A DNA stretch of 64,000 bases from GCA-002050365 sp038235165 (GTDB taxonomy: Bacteria; Acidobacteriota; Blastocatellia; Pyrinomonadales; Pyrinomonadaceae), in NCBI GenBank assembly GCA_038235165.1, contig JBBSUG010000003.1:1-64000 (forward strand), given 5' to 3'. The stretch's first letter is position 1. Each line of letters starts with the position of its first letter. The notes beneath the pieces were generated by a model. The model had not been told where the DNA came from. It did no database searches and saw nothing but the letters and a program-made list of their open reading frames with translations. Shown here piece by piece: positions 8,909 to 17,747 of this stretch. The position numbers were made by a program, and so were the translations under genes.

Positions 8909-9928
8909 TTGCGGGAAGTTGCCCGCAAAGCCGGGTTGCCAACGCTTGAACAAGATGACTTTGCCGATTCGATTTTACGCTTGCCGATCAACCAAGCGGA
9001 TCGGGACAAATTGCTCGACGTTCGGATGCGATCCAAAAACAAAGAAAAAACACCTCAGTTCAGATTATTGTGGGCTACCAAAAAAGATCCGAGTCTAGAA
9101 GACCACACATTCGAGATTCAGGATTGGGAGTTTAATAAACAGCGCGGCAAGTGGTTCGGGTTCGAGTTAAACGATTTTGAAAAGAGGGAACTTACCAGAA
9201 GACAAATTTATTATCAGTTAAACGGCGGCACATTAGGTGCAGGTGTTGAAACACCGGCAAATGATACGATTATTGTTGATTTGAATTTTGTTTACGAGAC
9301 AAATCAGTTCAATGAATTACAAGCAAAGGCGGCTATTCAAAAACAAATTGCATTCGCCGAAAAAGTTTACGGCGTAATTGAAATCAAATTCTTCAAGGCT
9401 TGGACAGCAGGAAAAGGTAACTGGAAAACATTAACTATTAAAGAAGGTAGAAAGCCGAATTATGTAAATGTTATGTTAACGACCAGAGATGATAACAAAG
9501 CGGTGTCAGCAACCAATGTAATTCCCGGCAAAAGCGCGAGTGAAGACATTATCAAGGATATATTTTTAATACAAAGCCAATTTGAAGGCGGTGGTGGCTT
9601 ATCGGACTATTCGTTGAGTGAAACATCCTTAGCGCACGAATTAAGTCATAAGTTCGGATTGGTCGGCGATCCATCCGATAAGGTTTTTGGAAGTGACACC
9701 TTTTTTGGTTATAACGTGAGAAATTGGGTGTCCGATGCAGAAATTAATGATGCAATTAAAATACTCAATCGCGGTGCAGTCAAAAAAGGTTTTAATTGGG
9801 GAAACCTTGGAAAAAGCAGGAGTTTACCGTCGGGAGTTTTGCCCGCAAATATGAAAGAATTTTGGGCTAGTATTTCAACTTACGATAATCTGCGAATTGG
9901 TGCAAGAAGATTATCAAAAGCGAATTAA
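8909..9928 (+). CDS. HELSH zincin-like protein, probably 5'-truncated
   Basis: No family is recognised over most of the 339 residues. SLAHELSHKFGLVGD near residues 240-256 matches a zinc metallopeptidase HExxH signature extended by GLxGD, so a secreted or effector peptidase is plausible. There is no signal peptide and no convincing ribosome-binding site. The best start is TTG 8909, yet the frame is open upstream all the way to the mreB stop at 8815 and that extension looks protein-like. The simplest reading is the C-terminal part of a larger protein that lost its 5' end. Base composition is clearly more AT-rich than the neighbours, suggesting transfer. Two membrane-protein genes follow at once. 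Confidence 0.6.
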   Translation: MREVARKAGLPTLEQDDFADSILRLPINQADRDKLLDVRMRSKNKEKTPQFRLLWATKKDPSLEDHTFEIQDWEFNKQRGKWFGFELNDFEKRELTRRQIYYQLNGGTLGAGVETPANDTIIVDLNFVYETNQFNELQAKAAIQKQIAFAEKVYGVIEIKFFKAWTAGKGNWKTLTIKEGRKPNYVNVMLTTRDDNKAVSATNVIPGKSASEDIIKDIFLIQSQFEGGGGLSDYSLSETSLAHELSHKFGLVGDPSDKVFGSDTFFGYNVRNWVSDAEINDAIKILNRGAVKKGFNWGNLGKSRSLPSGVLPANMKEFWASISTYDNLRIGARRLSKAN

Positions 9929-9929
9929 G

Positions 9930-10361
9930 ATGACTAGCAAAATACTTTATTATCTCAACGATTTTAGCACCAGTCGTCTCGGGTGGATTTTAGTTATTGC
10001 TAATTTACTACTTTTTGCTTATTTGTTTGAGGAAATCGCGCTTTTGCAGGAGATGTCTCGGGGTTTTTGTGATGAGAGCGGGATCAAGCAAATTGGCTTC
10101 ACCCAGTCAAGCAATTTATTTAATTTATTTGTATTACTCAACATATTTCCGACAATCATCGGGCAATATTTATCAGATATTATATTTTGGAACTTCAAAG
10201 ATGTTTGCGTAAATTATTCTTATGAAAAGTATCCGTTTATTTACGTCGGAAAATTTGTCATTCTACTTTTATGCCAAAGTATTCAATGGCTTTTAATAGG
10301 ATACGGTTTTGAAAAACTTTGCAGATTGATGATAAAGACAAAAGATTCAAAACATCGCTAA
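9930..10361 (+). CDS. Small multi-pass membrane protein, unknown function
   Basis: The 143-residue protein starts one base after the stop of the zincin ORF, which implies coupled translation. It has hydrophobic segments near residues 16-40 (GWILVIANLLLFAYLF), 62-85 (LFNLFVLLNIFPTIIGQYL) and 108-128 (VILLLCQSIQWLLIGYGF). No known family is recognised. It resembles the interrupted gene that follows in spacing and motifs (GW-LV-N near the start, NF after segment two, QWLLxG near the end), so the two are paralogues. Position next to a putative peptidase would suit an immunity or transport partner, which is inference only. Confidence 0.6.
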   Translation: MTSKILYYLNDFSTSRLGWILVIANLLLFAYLFEEIALLQEMSRGFCDESGIKQIGFTQSSNLFNLFVLLNIFPTIIGQYLSDIIFWNFKDVCVNYSYEKYPFIYVGKFVILLLCQSIQWLLIGYGFEKLCRLMIKTKDSKHR

Positions 10362-10393
10362 GATTTGAGTTAATAAAAAAAATAGCGCGATTA

Positions 10394-10951
10394 ATGTCCG
10401 GTTTCTTCATCTATAATGCAGTAGGTTGGGGACTGGTCTTTGTAAATTTCGCTGTGACTTCCTTTTTACTTTGGTTTTCATCCGGCGTGATAAGTAGTCG
10501 TTCACAATTAGACTCGACTATTATATTACCGACTAAGTATTGTATTAAAATGAGTTATGCTATTTGCGTCCAAAAACCTAACCGCAAATAGGTAAAAGTA
10601 ATTGTGAACGACTACTTACATACTCAAATGCCGTCCAATGGTGCAGTTCATAAAGTAAACATTGTATCTTCATATAAAATGAACGGCGGTGATATGTTAA
10701 GCGGTTTATCAGATTTAGCGATGCTGTTCGTGATCGCTGTTAATTTTCTAGCTTTGTATTTAAGCAAAATCGTTTATGAAAATTTTTTAGCAGGTGAAGC
10801 GGAAACCTTTTCAACCATTGATGAAGGCTGCAAATTTTGCTGGTTTTACATTTCTCAAATTAGCTGCGACATTTTTTTTATAACCCTCCAATGGTTGATA
10901 GTTGGCATAATCATAAAAAAATTAATAGAATTAGTGAAAAATTCCGAGTAA
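10394..10951 (+). pseudogene. Second small membrane protein, interrupted by a MITE
   Basis: Codons 10394-10492 and 10619-10951 form one reading frame once 126 inserted bases (10493-10618) are removed; the join reads GVI-HTQMPSNG. The insert is a multiple of three but brings an in-frame TAG at 10589-10591, so the present product would be short. The healed protein has about 143 residues and mirrors the upstream paralogue: GWGLVFVNF at the start, LYLSKIVYENF in the middle, LQWLIVGIIIKKL at the end. ATG 10394 is the likely original start, though no clear ribosome-binding site precedes it. The downstream part could still be translated from GTG 10604. Confidence 0.7.
10491..10618. mobile_element. 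128-bp MITE, copy 1
   Basis: The element has terminal inverted repeats of about 18-20 bp (TAAGTAGTCGTTCACAATTA at the left, its complement at the right) and an internal hairpin CTATTTGCG / CGCAAATAG. TA at both ends fits a TA target duplication, as made by IS630/Tc1-type transposases, so it is probably mobilised in trans. It contains no transposase. It is identical by eye over all 128 bp to the copy at 46690-46817 and splits a membrane-protein gene. Confidence 0.88.
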
Positions 10952-11045
10952 AAATCGAATTACGTTCTTGTATCAGCTTTTGAACAATGACGTGGTTAGC
11001 AAGTCATTTATCAATGGACGAAGCCAGCCATCCTCGAATTCGCCG

Positions 11046-11101
11046 AAAAGTGAAAGGCGAAAAGTAAAGTTAATTTCTTACTTTTCGCTTTTCACTTTTT
11101 T
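11046..11101 (+). terminator. Long hairpin terminator closing the AT-rich island
   Basis: The 22-base arms 11046-11067 and 11078-11099 pair with a single mismatch and end in a T-run. The arms are built from repeated GAAAAGT/GAAAGGC units, like other repeat hairpins in this window. The structure separates the island from the site-2 protease gene. Confidence 0.65.
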
Positions 11102-11125
11102 CATTTTCCTTATAAAATTTCAGCA

Positions 11126-12226
11126 ATGCGGATTTTTGAGTTTTTCAAGCGGCAGTTTCTCCTCGCCCACGTTTCCGGAATTCCGGTGCGGATTGATTAC
11201 CGCTGGTTTCTCGTGCTGGCGTTGATGTCGTGGGTGACGGCGGGCAGTATCAATACGTTGATCGGTAATTATTTGGTGAGTTTTTTATTCGGGTTAATCA
11301 CGACGCTGACTTTTTTTCTCTCGATTTTTCTGCACGAACTCGCCCACGCTTACACCGCCCGAATGGAAGGCGTGGAAGTCGTCGAAATTGTGCTGCACCC
11401 GTTCGGCGGTCTGGCACGGTTCAGGCGCGAACCGGACACTCCCCGCGCCGAATTTCGGATTGCCGTCGCCGGTCCGGTGGCGAGTTTTCTGCTCGCGCTT
11501 ATTTTTATCGGGGCGATGGCTGCCTTTGATTTCCTCGATACTGCCGTTCTCAAATATTTCTTTTTGATCGCCGGCACGGGAAATTTTCTGCTGGCGGTTT
11601 TCAACTTGTTTCCCGGCTATCCACTCGATGGCGGCAGAGTTTTGCGGGCATATCTGCGGCGCGGCGGCACGGATTTGAACGAGGCAACGATTTTGACCGG
11701 GCGCATCGGGCAGATTATCGGCGGCGTAATGATAATTTTCGGTATTTCCATCGCGCTCGTCCGCACTGATTTTTTCAACGGATTCTGGACTGTTCTGATC
11801 GGATTTTTTCTTTACGATGCGGCGAAGACGATCATTCGGCAAACCGGTGATTTAGAGCGGCTGACGGTCGAAGACGTGATGCAGCTGCCCGTTTCCGTCG
11901 CGCCCGAAACAAATGTTTTGACTTTTGTAGATCACGTTCTGCCGTTTCACCGGCAGACGGTTTTCCCGGTGGCGAAAGACCGGCAGCTTTACGGGATTCT
12001 GACTTTGGAAGATTTAAAGAAACTGGCGCGGGAGGATTGGGGCAAAACGCAGATTTTGGAAATGATGCGCCCGATTACGACAAATTATTTTGTCGAAGCG
12101 AACACGCTTTTATCCGAAGCGCGTGGATTGATGCGCGAAAACGGCATCGGCGCACTCGGCGTAATTGATGTGCAGGGAAATTTGGTCGGTTTTATGCAGA
12201 ACAAAAAAGCGAAGCGGAAAAGATAA
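11126..12226 (+). CDS. Site-2 protease family (M50) with CBS pair
   Basis: This is a membrane zinc protease of the SpoIVFB type. HELAH (H70, E71, H74) lies in the second membrane segment and NLFPGYPLDGGR gives the third zinc ligand. About six membrane segments fill residues 15-235. Two CBS domains (about 245-360) follow and may sense an adenosyl ligand or energy state. The natural substrate, often an anti-sigma factor or transmembrane regulator, is not shown by the context. The start ATG 11126 is the first in frame and gives the usual short N-terminal segment MRIFEFFKRQ before VRIDYRWFLVLAL. Confidence 0.9.
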   Translation: MRIFEFFKRQFLLAHVSGIPVRIDYRWFLVLALMSWVTAGSINTLIGNYLVSFLFGLITTLTFFLSIFLHELAHAYTARMEGVEVVEIVLHPFGGLARFRREPDTPRAEFRIAVAGPVASFLLALIFIGAMAAFDFLDTAVLKYFFLIAGTGNFLLAVFNLFPGYPLDGGRVLRAYLRRGGTDLNEATILTGRIGQIIGGVMIIFGISIALVRTDFFNGFWTVLIGFFLYDAAKTIIRQTGDLERLTVEDVMQLPVSVAPETNVLTFVDHVLPFHRQTVFPVAKDRQLYGILTLEDLKKLAREDWGKTQILEMMRPITTNYFVEANTLLSEARGLMRENGIGALGVIDVQGNLVGFMQNKKAKRKR

Positions 12227-12246
12227 AAATTACAGGGGAGAAAAAG

Positions 12247-13168
12247 ATGTTATCCGTTATCGGTTGGGTTGATCACAAATGGTCTAATCACGGTGTCGAA
12301 ATTTATCGCCGCCGCAATGAAAGGTTCGTCAGGAATGAAGACAGAGTCTTTTTATTCGCCGGCGGATACGACGAATCAAGTGTTTTTACTGCTCGGACTG
12401 CGTTTTTACAAACGTTCCGCGTCCGAAAAGGATTCATTCGGCTACGGCAAGGAACGCTTCTTTTGGTCGTTTATCGCCGCGATTTTTATTTTCGGAGTCG
12501 GTGCAACTTACGCTATTTGCGAAGGCATCGAAAAAATCAGGCATCCGTACGCCATCGAAAATCTGGCTTGGGCATATTGGGTTTTGGGAATTCCTTTCAT
12601 TTTGGAAGCCGGTTCAATCGCGCTGGCACTTTATCAGGAAGTAAAAGAAGCTCACCACGAAAATTTAAGTTTCGGCGAATATTTGAAAGAATCAAAAGAC
12701 CCGACGGCGAAAACAGTCATTTTTGAAGATTCGGCGGCACTGATCGGAATAGTTTTGGCGGCAGCCGGATTACTTCTCGGACAATATAAAGTTGCGCCCT
12801 ACGAAGGAGCGTTGTGGGACGGCATCGCTTCGGTCACTATCGGAATAGTTTTGGCAATCGTTGCATTTACTCTGGCACGGTCTTCGCGTGGTTTGTTGTT
12901 AGGCGAAGCGGCAACCGAGAAAGATGTTGAAAAAATTCGGCAGGCAATAAAATCGCATCCGAGCGTCAATCAAGTTGTCGAACTTTTGACGATGCACCTG
13001 GCACCAAAGCAGATTTTGGTCAACGCGCACATCAATCTGAAAAATGATTTGACGAACGAACAGATTGTTAAGTCAATCGGTGAAATTGAAAAGAACATTA
13101 AGGAAGCCGAACCGAAAGTTGATATGATATTTTTAGAAACGGCAAGCCTCGCCAAAAATGCGGGGTGA
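12247..13168 (+). CDS. Cation diffusion facilitator, apparent N-terminal frameshift
   Basis: From about 12269 the frame encodes a CDF-family metal/proton antiporter: ITNGLITVSKFIAAA, FGYGKERFFWSFIAA, the FEDSAAL segment and a C-terminal cytoplasmic domain. In this frame the only start is TTG 12269, inside membrane helix 1 and without a ribosome-binding site. Instead GGGGAG precedes ATG 12247 in another frame (MLSVIGW). Dropping one base in the GGTTGGGTTG run near 12262-12271 joins the two as MLSVIGW-LITNGLITV. The usual EAxHSxxDTxNQ motif reads ESFYSPADTTNQ, so a ligand position is changed too. Either a decaying gene or a sequence error is possible. Function would be Zn, Fe or Mn export. Confidence 0.75.
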
Positions 13169-13173
13169 AACGA

Positions 13174-13248
13174 TTCCAGATTCGAGATTTCAAATTCCGC
13201 ATCGGAAGAAAAATTTGAAATTTAGAACCTGGAATCTGGAATTTGAAA
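13174..13248. repeat. Heptamer-type repeat hairpin between CDF gene and cdaA
   Basis: TTCCAGATTCGAGATTTC-type units on the left face CTGGAATCTGGAATTTGA-type units on the right, giving an imperfect hairpin over most of the gap. The right arm ends directly at the cdaA start. The same units recur at 14090, 25195, 25967 and 62500. Confidence 0.65.
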
Positions 13249-13249
13249 G

Positions 13250-14089
13250 ATGCAGTTGAGCGAATACATTCCGGCGATGATCACCCTGCGAAATGCTCTG
13301 GACATTGCGTTGGTCTTTATCATCGTTTATGTCGTGCTGAAACTTCTGCGCGGGACGCGGGCGGTGCCGACCGTGGTGGGAATGGTCCTGCTCGCTCTGC
13401 TTTACTGGCTGGCGGTCGCGCAAGACCTCGCTACGCTCGAATTCGTGCTGCGATCCGCCGTCGTTTATATCGGGGTCGCCATCATCGTTCTTTTTCAGTC
13501 GGAGATTCGGCAGGCATTAATTTACTTTGGCAACCGGCTGCGGTTTCCGGTTCTGCGGCGGCAGAGTGGCGGTCTCGGCGAAACGATTTACGATGAAATC
13601 GTGCTGGCGGCAACAACACTTTCGACGGAGAAAATCGGCGCGTTAATCGTCATTCAGCGCAATGTCGGTCTGCGAAATTTTATTGACGCGGGCGTGCAGC
13701 TTGATGCCCGCATCAGCTATGATTTGCTCGTAACGATTTTTAATCCGGCAACGCCGCTGCACGACGGAGCGGTGATTATTTACAACGAACGCATTGCCGC
13801 CGCTTCCGTGTTTTTGCCGCTGACAAAAAATCCGAGTATTTCCCGTGAACTCGGCACCCGCCACCGAGCCGCCATCGGCATTACGGAAGGCACCGACGCG
13901 GTGACGGTCATCGTGTCGGAAGAAACGGGTTTGATTTCATTCGTCGAAAATGGAACCTTAAAACGAAATTTAGATACCAATTCGCTCCGCGCTGTTCTGC
14001 TCGAAGCAATGGATATACCGGTCATCGAAACAAAACGCGAACCGACCAAAACGATGAAAGAACCGGAAACGGAAATCACGGCGGGATGA
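13250..14089 (+). CDS. cdaA: Diadenylate cyclase CdaA
   Basis: CdaA condenses two ATP into cyclic di-AMP, which controls potassium and osmotic balance and wall homeostasis. Three N-terminal membrane helices (about residues 8-85) precede a DAC domain with the DGA motif (D172 onward) and RHR motif (204-206). The 279-residue length is typical. cdaR follows after a repeat-filled gap, the usual cdaA-cdaR pairing. The glmM gene that often completes the operon in other phyla is absent here. Confidence 0.94.
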   Translation: MQLSEYIPAMITLRNALDIALVFIIVYVVLKLLRGTRAVPTVVGMVLLALLYWLAVAQDLATLEFVLRSAVVYIGVAIIVLFQSEIRQALIYFGNRLRFPVLRRQSGGLGETIYDEIVLAATTLSTEKIGALIVIQRNVGLRNFIDAGVQLDARISYDLLVTIFNPATPLHDGAVIIYNERIAAASVFLPLTKNPSISRELGTRHRAAIGITEGTDAVTVIVSEETGLISFVENGTLKRNLDTNSLRAVLLEAMDIPVIETKREPTKTMKEPETEITAG

Positions 14090-14178
14090 TTTCAAATTCC
14101 AAATTGGAAGACAAAGCTCTAAGCATTAAATGCTGAAAAAATTAATTTGGAATTTGGAATTTGGAATTAGGAATTTAA
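14090..14178. repeat. Heptamer-type repeat hairpin between cdaA and cdaR
   Basis: TTCAAATTCCAAATTGG at the left pairs with four tandem AATTTGG/AATTTGGAATT units at the right. The structure lies inside the cdaA-cdaR transcript and could act as an attenuator or RNA-stability element. The units match the other AATTCC-type arrays in the window. Confidence 0.65.
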
Positions 14179-14181
14179 AGA

Positions 14182-15114
14182 ATGGCTTCACAGGCTGAGA
14201 AATTTTTTCAAAAAGACGATCAGCGGCTTTCGATTCGCCGGTTGTTGCAGCGTGTCTTTTTGGACGATTGGTTCATCAAAGCGATGGCATTGGTCATCAC
14301 TATTGCGTTGTGGCTCGGTGTCACCGGGCTTCGTGCGCCGACGACGGCGCGTTTGAAAAATATCACGCTCAATCTGCGGGTTTCCAACAGCGTCGAAGTG
14401 ACTAATTCGCCGGTGCAGGAAGTTGATCTGGTCGTCACCGGCGACAAGCGCAAGATTGACCAGATCAATCCGCGCGATCTGGTCGCGTCCTTGGATTTAA
14501 CGGAAGTTCAGGCAGGCGACCGCACCGTTCAGATTACGCCGGAAAACGTTAATGTCGAACTGCCGACCGGCGTGAAACTCGAAGAAGTTCAGCCGAACAA
14601 AATCGCCATCAAACTCGAAGCCGTAATGGAGCGCGAAATTCCCGTCCGGGCTGAAACGGAAGGCAGTGTCGCCGAAGACTTCGAAATTTACGGGACAGCG
14701 GTGCTGCCTGCCAGAGTAAATGTGCGCGGACCGGAAAGTTACATTAAATCGCTTGATTTTATTTCGACTGAAAAAGTGGATGTCAAAAACCGCAACACCG
14801 ATTTCACCGCGCAGCAAGTCGGCTTAAACATCGTCAATCCGAAAGCGACGCTGATTGACACGGTAGTTGATGTGGTCGTCAAAATCGGCGAAAAGCGTAT
14901 CGAGCGGCTTTTTATCGTCCCGGTTCGCACCGAAACGCAAAACCGCACGGCAACCGTTGTTTTATACGGCGCACACACCCTTCTCGATGCGCTGAAGCCG
15001 GAAAGTCTGCAAGTAGAGACAGCCAAAACGGAGACGGGCGAAAACTCCGTGCGCCTGATTCTGCCCGCCGAAATTCAGGGGAAGGTTGAAATCAGGAAAT
15101 TTAAGGTCAACTAG
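14182..15114 (+). CDS. cdaR: CdaR/YbbR-domain regulator of CdaA
   Basis: After a short cytoplasmic N-terminus and one membrane helix (FIKAMALVITIALWLGVTGL, about residues 31-52) the rest is extracytoplasmic. It consists of YbbR domains with the repeated VxVxVxG...xxNVxVRGPESYI pattern, about three copies in 310 residues. CdaR binds CdaA in the membrane and modulates its cyclase activity; the neighbouring cdaA supports this. Start at 14182 immediately follows the repeat hairpin. Confidence 0.88.
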   Translation: MASQAEKFFQKDDQRLSIRRLLQRVFLDDWFIKAMALVITIALWLGVTGLRAPTTARLKNITLNLRVSNSVEVTNSPVQEVDLVVTGDKRKIDQINPRDLVASLDLTEVQAGDRTVQITPENVNVELPTGVKLEEVQPNKIAIKLEAVMEREIPVRAETEGSVAEDFEIYGTAVLPARVNVRGPESYIKSLDFISTEKVDVKNRNTDFTAQQVGLNIVNPKATLIDTVVDVVVKIGEKRIERLFIVPVRTETQNRTATVVLYGAHTLLDALKPESLQVETAKTETGENSVRLILPAEIQGKVEIRKFKVN

Positions 15115-15221
15115 TTTTTAAGTTCAAGGTTTCAGGTTCAAGATTCCATTTTTAAGATTTGAGGAAAGATTCTCATTGAGACATCTCAAACTTTTAATCT
15201 GAAATCTACCAATATCAATTT

Positions 15222-17732
15222 ATGTATAGAAATGTTTACGCTTTGCTTGTCCTTTTGTTTGTTCCGCTTTTCATCGCCGCGCAGGATAAAAAAACTGAAA
15301 ATACGCCGAAGAAAAATATTTCCGCGTTTACCGAAAAACTGCAAAAGGTTGACGGCTTCGTGCCGCTTTATCTGAGTGCGGAAGACGGCAAAATTTATCT
15401 TGAAATTTCGCGCTTTAATAAGGAATTTCTCTATCAAATTTCGCTGCCGACCGGAGTCGGATCAAACCCGATTGGACTAGACCGCGGGCAGTTGGGCAGA
15501 ACGAAAATCGTCTATTTCGAACGCGCCGGCAACAAAATTCTGCTCGTTCAGCCGAATTATGATTATCGCGCGTTGAGCGACAATGCGGCGGAAAAGCGTT
15601 CGGTCGAGGAGTCGTTTGCAAAGTCCGTTATTTGGGGTTTCAAGGTCGAAGCGACGGAAGGCGATAAAATTTTAGTTGACGCGACGAGTTTTTTGATTCG
15701 TGACGCGCACGGCGTTGGCGACCGTCTGAATCAAGCGAAACAAGGAAGTTTCGGATTCGACGAAAGCCGCAGTGCGCTCTATTTGCCGAATACGAAGGGG
15801 TTTCCGAAAAACACCGAAGTCGAATCAACCATTACGCTCACGTCAAAAACGGATACCGGGCGGCTCATCAACCAAACTACGCCGTCGGGCGATGCCGTGA
15901 CGGTGCGTGAACGACAGTCTTTTGTCGAACTGCCGGATGATAGATACAAAACGCGAGTATTTGATCCGCGCGTCGGTACACTTCCCATCAGTTTTTACGA
16001 TTACGCGACAAATATCAATGAAGAACTCGAAAAACGTTGGATTTCGCGGCACCGGCTGGAGAAAAAAGACCCGAATGCGGCAGTCAGCGAAGCCGTCAAA
16101 CCGATTGTTTATTATGTTGACAACGGTGCGCCGAAAGCGGTTCAGGACGCACTGATCGAAGGTGCGTCGTGGTGGAATCAGGCGTATGAAGCCGCCGGTT
16201 TCCGCAACGCTTTTCAGGTTAAGGTTTTGCCGCCGGATGCCGACCCGATGGACATTCGCTATAACGTCGTTAACTGGGTGCATCGTTCGACGCGCGGCTG
16301 GGCTTACGGTTCGAGCGTCGTTGACCCGCGCACGGGCGAGATTCTCAAAGGTGTGGTGACGCTTGATTCGCAGCGGGCGCGGCAGGATTTTTTAATCGGT
16401 TCGGGGCTTAACCCGCAGTATAATTCCGCTTCCGGCGAGTGTGATTTCGCGCTTTTGCCGGATGTTGATTATTTGACCGATCAGCAATCGGGCGCAGATG
16501 CTTACCGGATGTCGCTGGCACGGATTCGGCAGCTTTCGGCGCACGAAGTCGGACACACGCTCGGACTCGCGCATAATTTTGCCGCCAGCACTTACGGACG
16601 CGCTTCGGTGATGGATTATCCCGCGCCGCTCGTCGAAATCAAAAACGGGAAACTTGATTTTTCAAATGCCTACGCCGTCGGCATCGGCGCGTATGACAAA
16701 TTTGCGATTCGTTATACTTACAGCGATTTTCCGAATGGTGCGAACGAAGCAGCGGAACTCGAAAAAATCGTCCGTGAAGGCGTGGCGAACGGAATACTTT
16801 TTATTTCCGATAACGACACGCGACCCGCAAGTGCGGCACAGCCGTTATCGAGTTTGTGGGACAACGGCAGCGATCCGGTTGCCGAATTAACGCGCACGAT
16901 GGAAGTGCGGCGCATCGGTTTAAACGGGTTCGGTTTGCAGAACATTCCAAAAGATACACCGCTGTCAGAACTCGAAAACAAATTTTTGCCGCTCTATCTG
17001 CATCACCGCTACCAAACGACGGCGGCGACCAAATCAATCGGCGGCGTTTATTACACTTACGCCGTGCGAACGGGCGACACGGCGATTCCCGCGCAAATTC
17101 AGCAAATCGTCCCGCCCGCCAAACAGCGCGAGGCATTAAAAACGGTTTTAGAAACAATCAAACCGTCAGAACTCGTTATTACCGACGATATTTTGAAGAT
17201 AATTCCGCCGCTCGCTTACGGCTACGCTTCAGATCGTTCGGAACTTTTCGACAAACGCACCGATCCGGTTTTCGATCCGCTCGGCGCGGCGGAAATCGCG
17301 GCGAATATGACCATCGGCGGCTTGCTCGAACCGCACCGCGCGGCGCGTTTGATTGATTTTAATTCACGCGACAAAAATAATCCGCACTTCCGCGAAATAG
17401 TTGACGCACTGATTAAAGCGACATGGAAAATGCCCGCGCCGACCGATGCCAAACAACTCGCCGTCGCCCGCGTCGTACAAAGCGCAGCAGTCAACAGTTT
17501 AATGGATTTAGCCGCCAACGCCGATGCACAGCAGCAGGTTCGCGCCGTAGCGACTGATAGTTTGCGCTCTTTACTGTCAAATCTCAAAAAAGCTGTTGTA
17601 ACCGGCGACACCGCCGCCCATTATCGCGCCGCGATTGACGACATCGAAAAATTCTTAACGCGTTCTGCCGCGTCGCGCAAACAAACCCAGCCGCTGATGA
17701 ATCCGCCGGGAGACCCGATTGGAGGAAATTAA
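15222..17732 (+). CDS. Secreted zinc metalloprotease (DUF5117/DUF4953-type metzincin)
   Basis: The 836-residue protein begins with a signal peptide (MYRNVYALLVLLFVPLFIAA). The zinc site HEVGHTLGLAH has H441, E442, H445 and H451, and the Met-turn is SVMDYP. Flanking sequence fits the DUF5117-DUF5118-DUF4953 architecture common in Acidobacteriota and Bacteroidota, whose substrate is unknown. The start ATG 15222 has no strong ribosome-binding site. The gene ends in a long inverted repeat shared with the convergent esterase gene. Confidence 0.88.
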   Translation: MYRNVYALLVLLFVPLFIAAQDKKTENTPKKNISAFTEKLQKVDGFVPLYLSAEDGKIYLEISRFNKEFLYQISLPTGVGSNPIGLDRGQLGRTKIVYFERAGNKILLVQPNYDYRALSDNAAEKRSVEESFAKSVIWGFKVEATEGDKILVDATSFLIRDAHGVGDRLNQAKQGSFGFDESRSALYLPNTKGFPKNTEVESTITLTSKTDTGRLINQTTPSGDAVTVRERQSFVELPDDRYKTRVFDPRVGTLPISFYDYATNINEELEKRWISRHRLEKKDPNAAVSEAVKPIVYYVDNGAPKAVQDALIEGASWWNQAYEAAGFRNAFQVKVLPPDADPMDIRYNVVNWVHRSTRGWAYGSSVVDPRTGEILKGVVTLDSQRARQDFLIGSGLNPQYNSASGECDFALLPDVDYLTDQQSGADAYRMSLARIRQLSAHEVGHTLGLAHNFAASTYGRASVMDYPAPLVEIKNGKLDFSNAYAVGIGAYDKFAIRYTYSDFPNGANEAAELEKIVREGVANGILFISDNDTRPASAAQPLSSLWDNGSDPVAELTRTMEVRRIGLNGFGLQNIPKDTPLSELENKFLPLYLHHRYQTTAATKSIGGVYYTYAVRTGDTAIPAQIQQIVPPAKQREALKTVLETIKPSELVITDDILKIIPPLAYGYASDRSELFDKRTDPVFDPLGAAEIAANMTIGGLLEPHRAARLIDFNSRDKNNPHFREIVDALIKATWKMPAPTDAKQLAVARVVQSAAVNSLMDLAANADAQQQVRAVATDSLRSLLSNLKKAVVTGDTAAHYRAAIDDIEKFLTRSAASRKQTQPLMNPPGDPIGGN

Positions 17733-17747
17733 TTTGACTCAAGAGAA

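Noticed and set aside
10319..10393. Upstream extension of the second membrane-protein gene
   Set aside because: It overlaps the first membrane-protein gene in another frame and is hydrophilic, unlike the paralogue's N-terminus.
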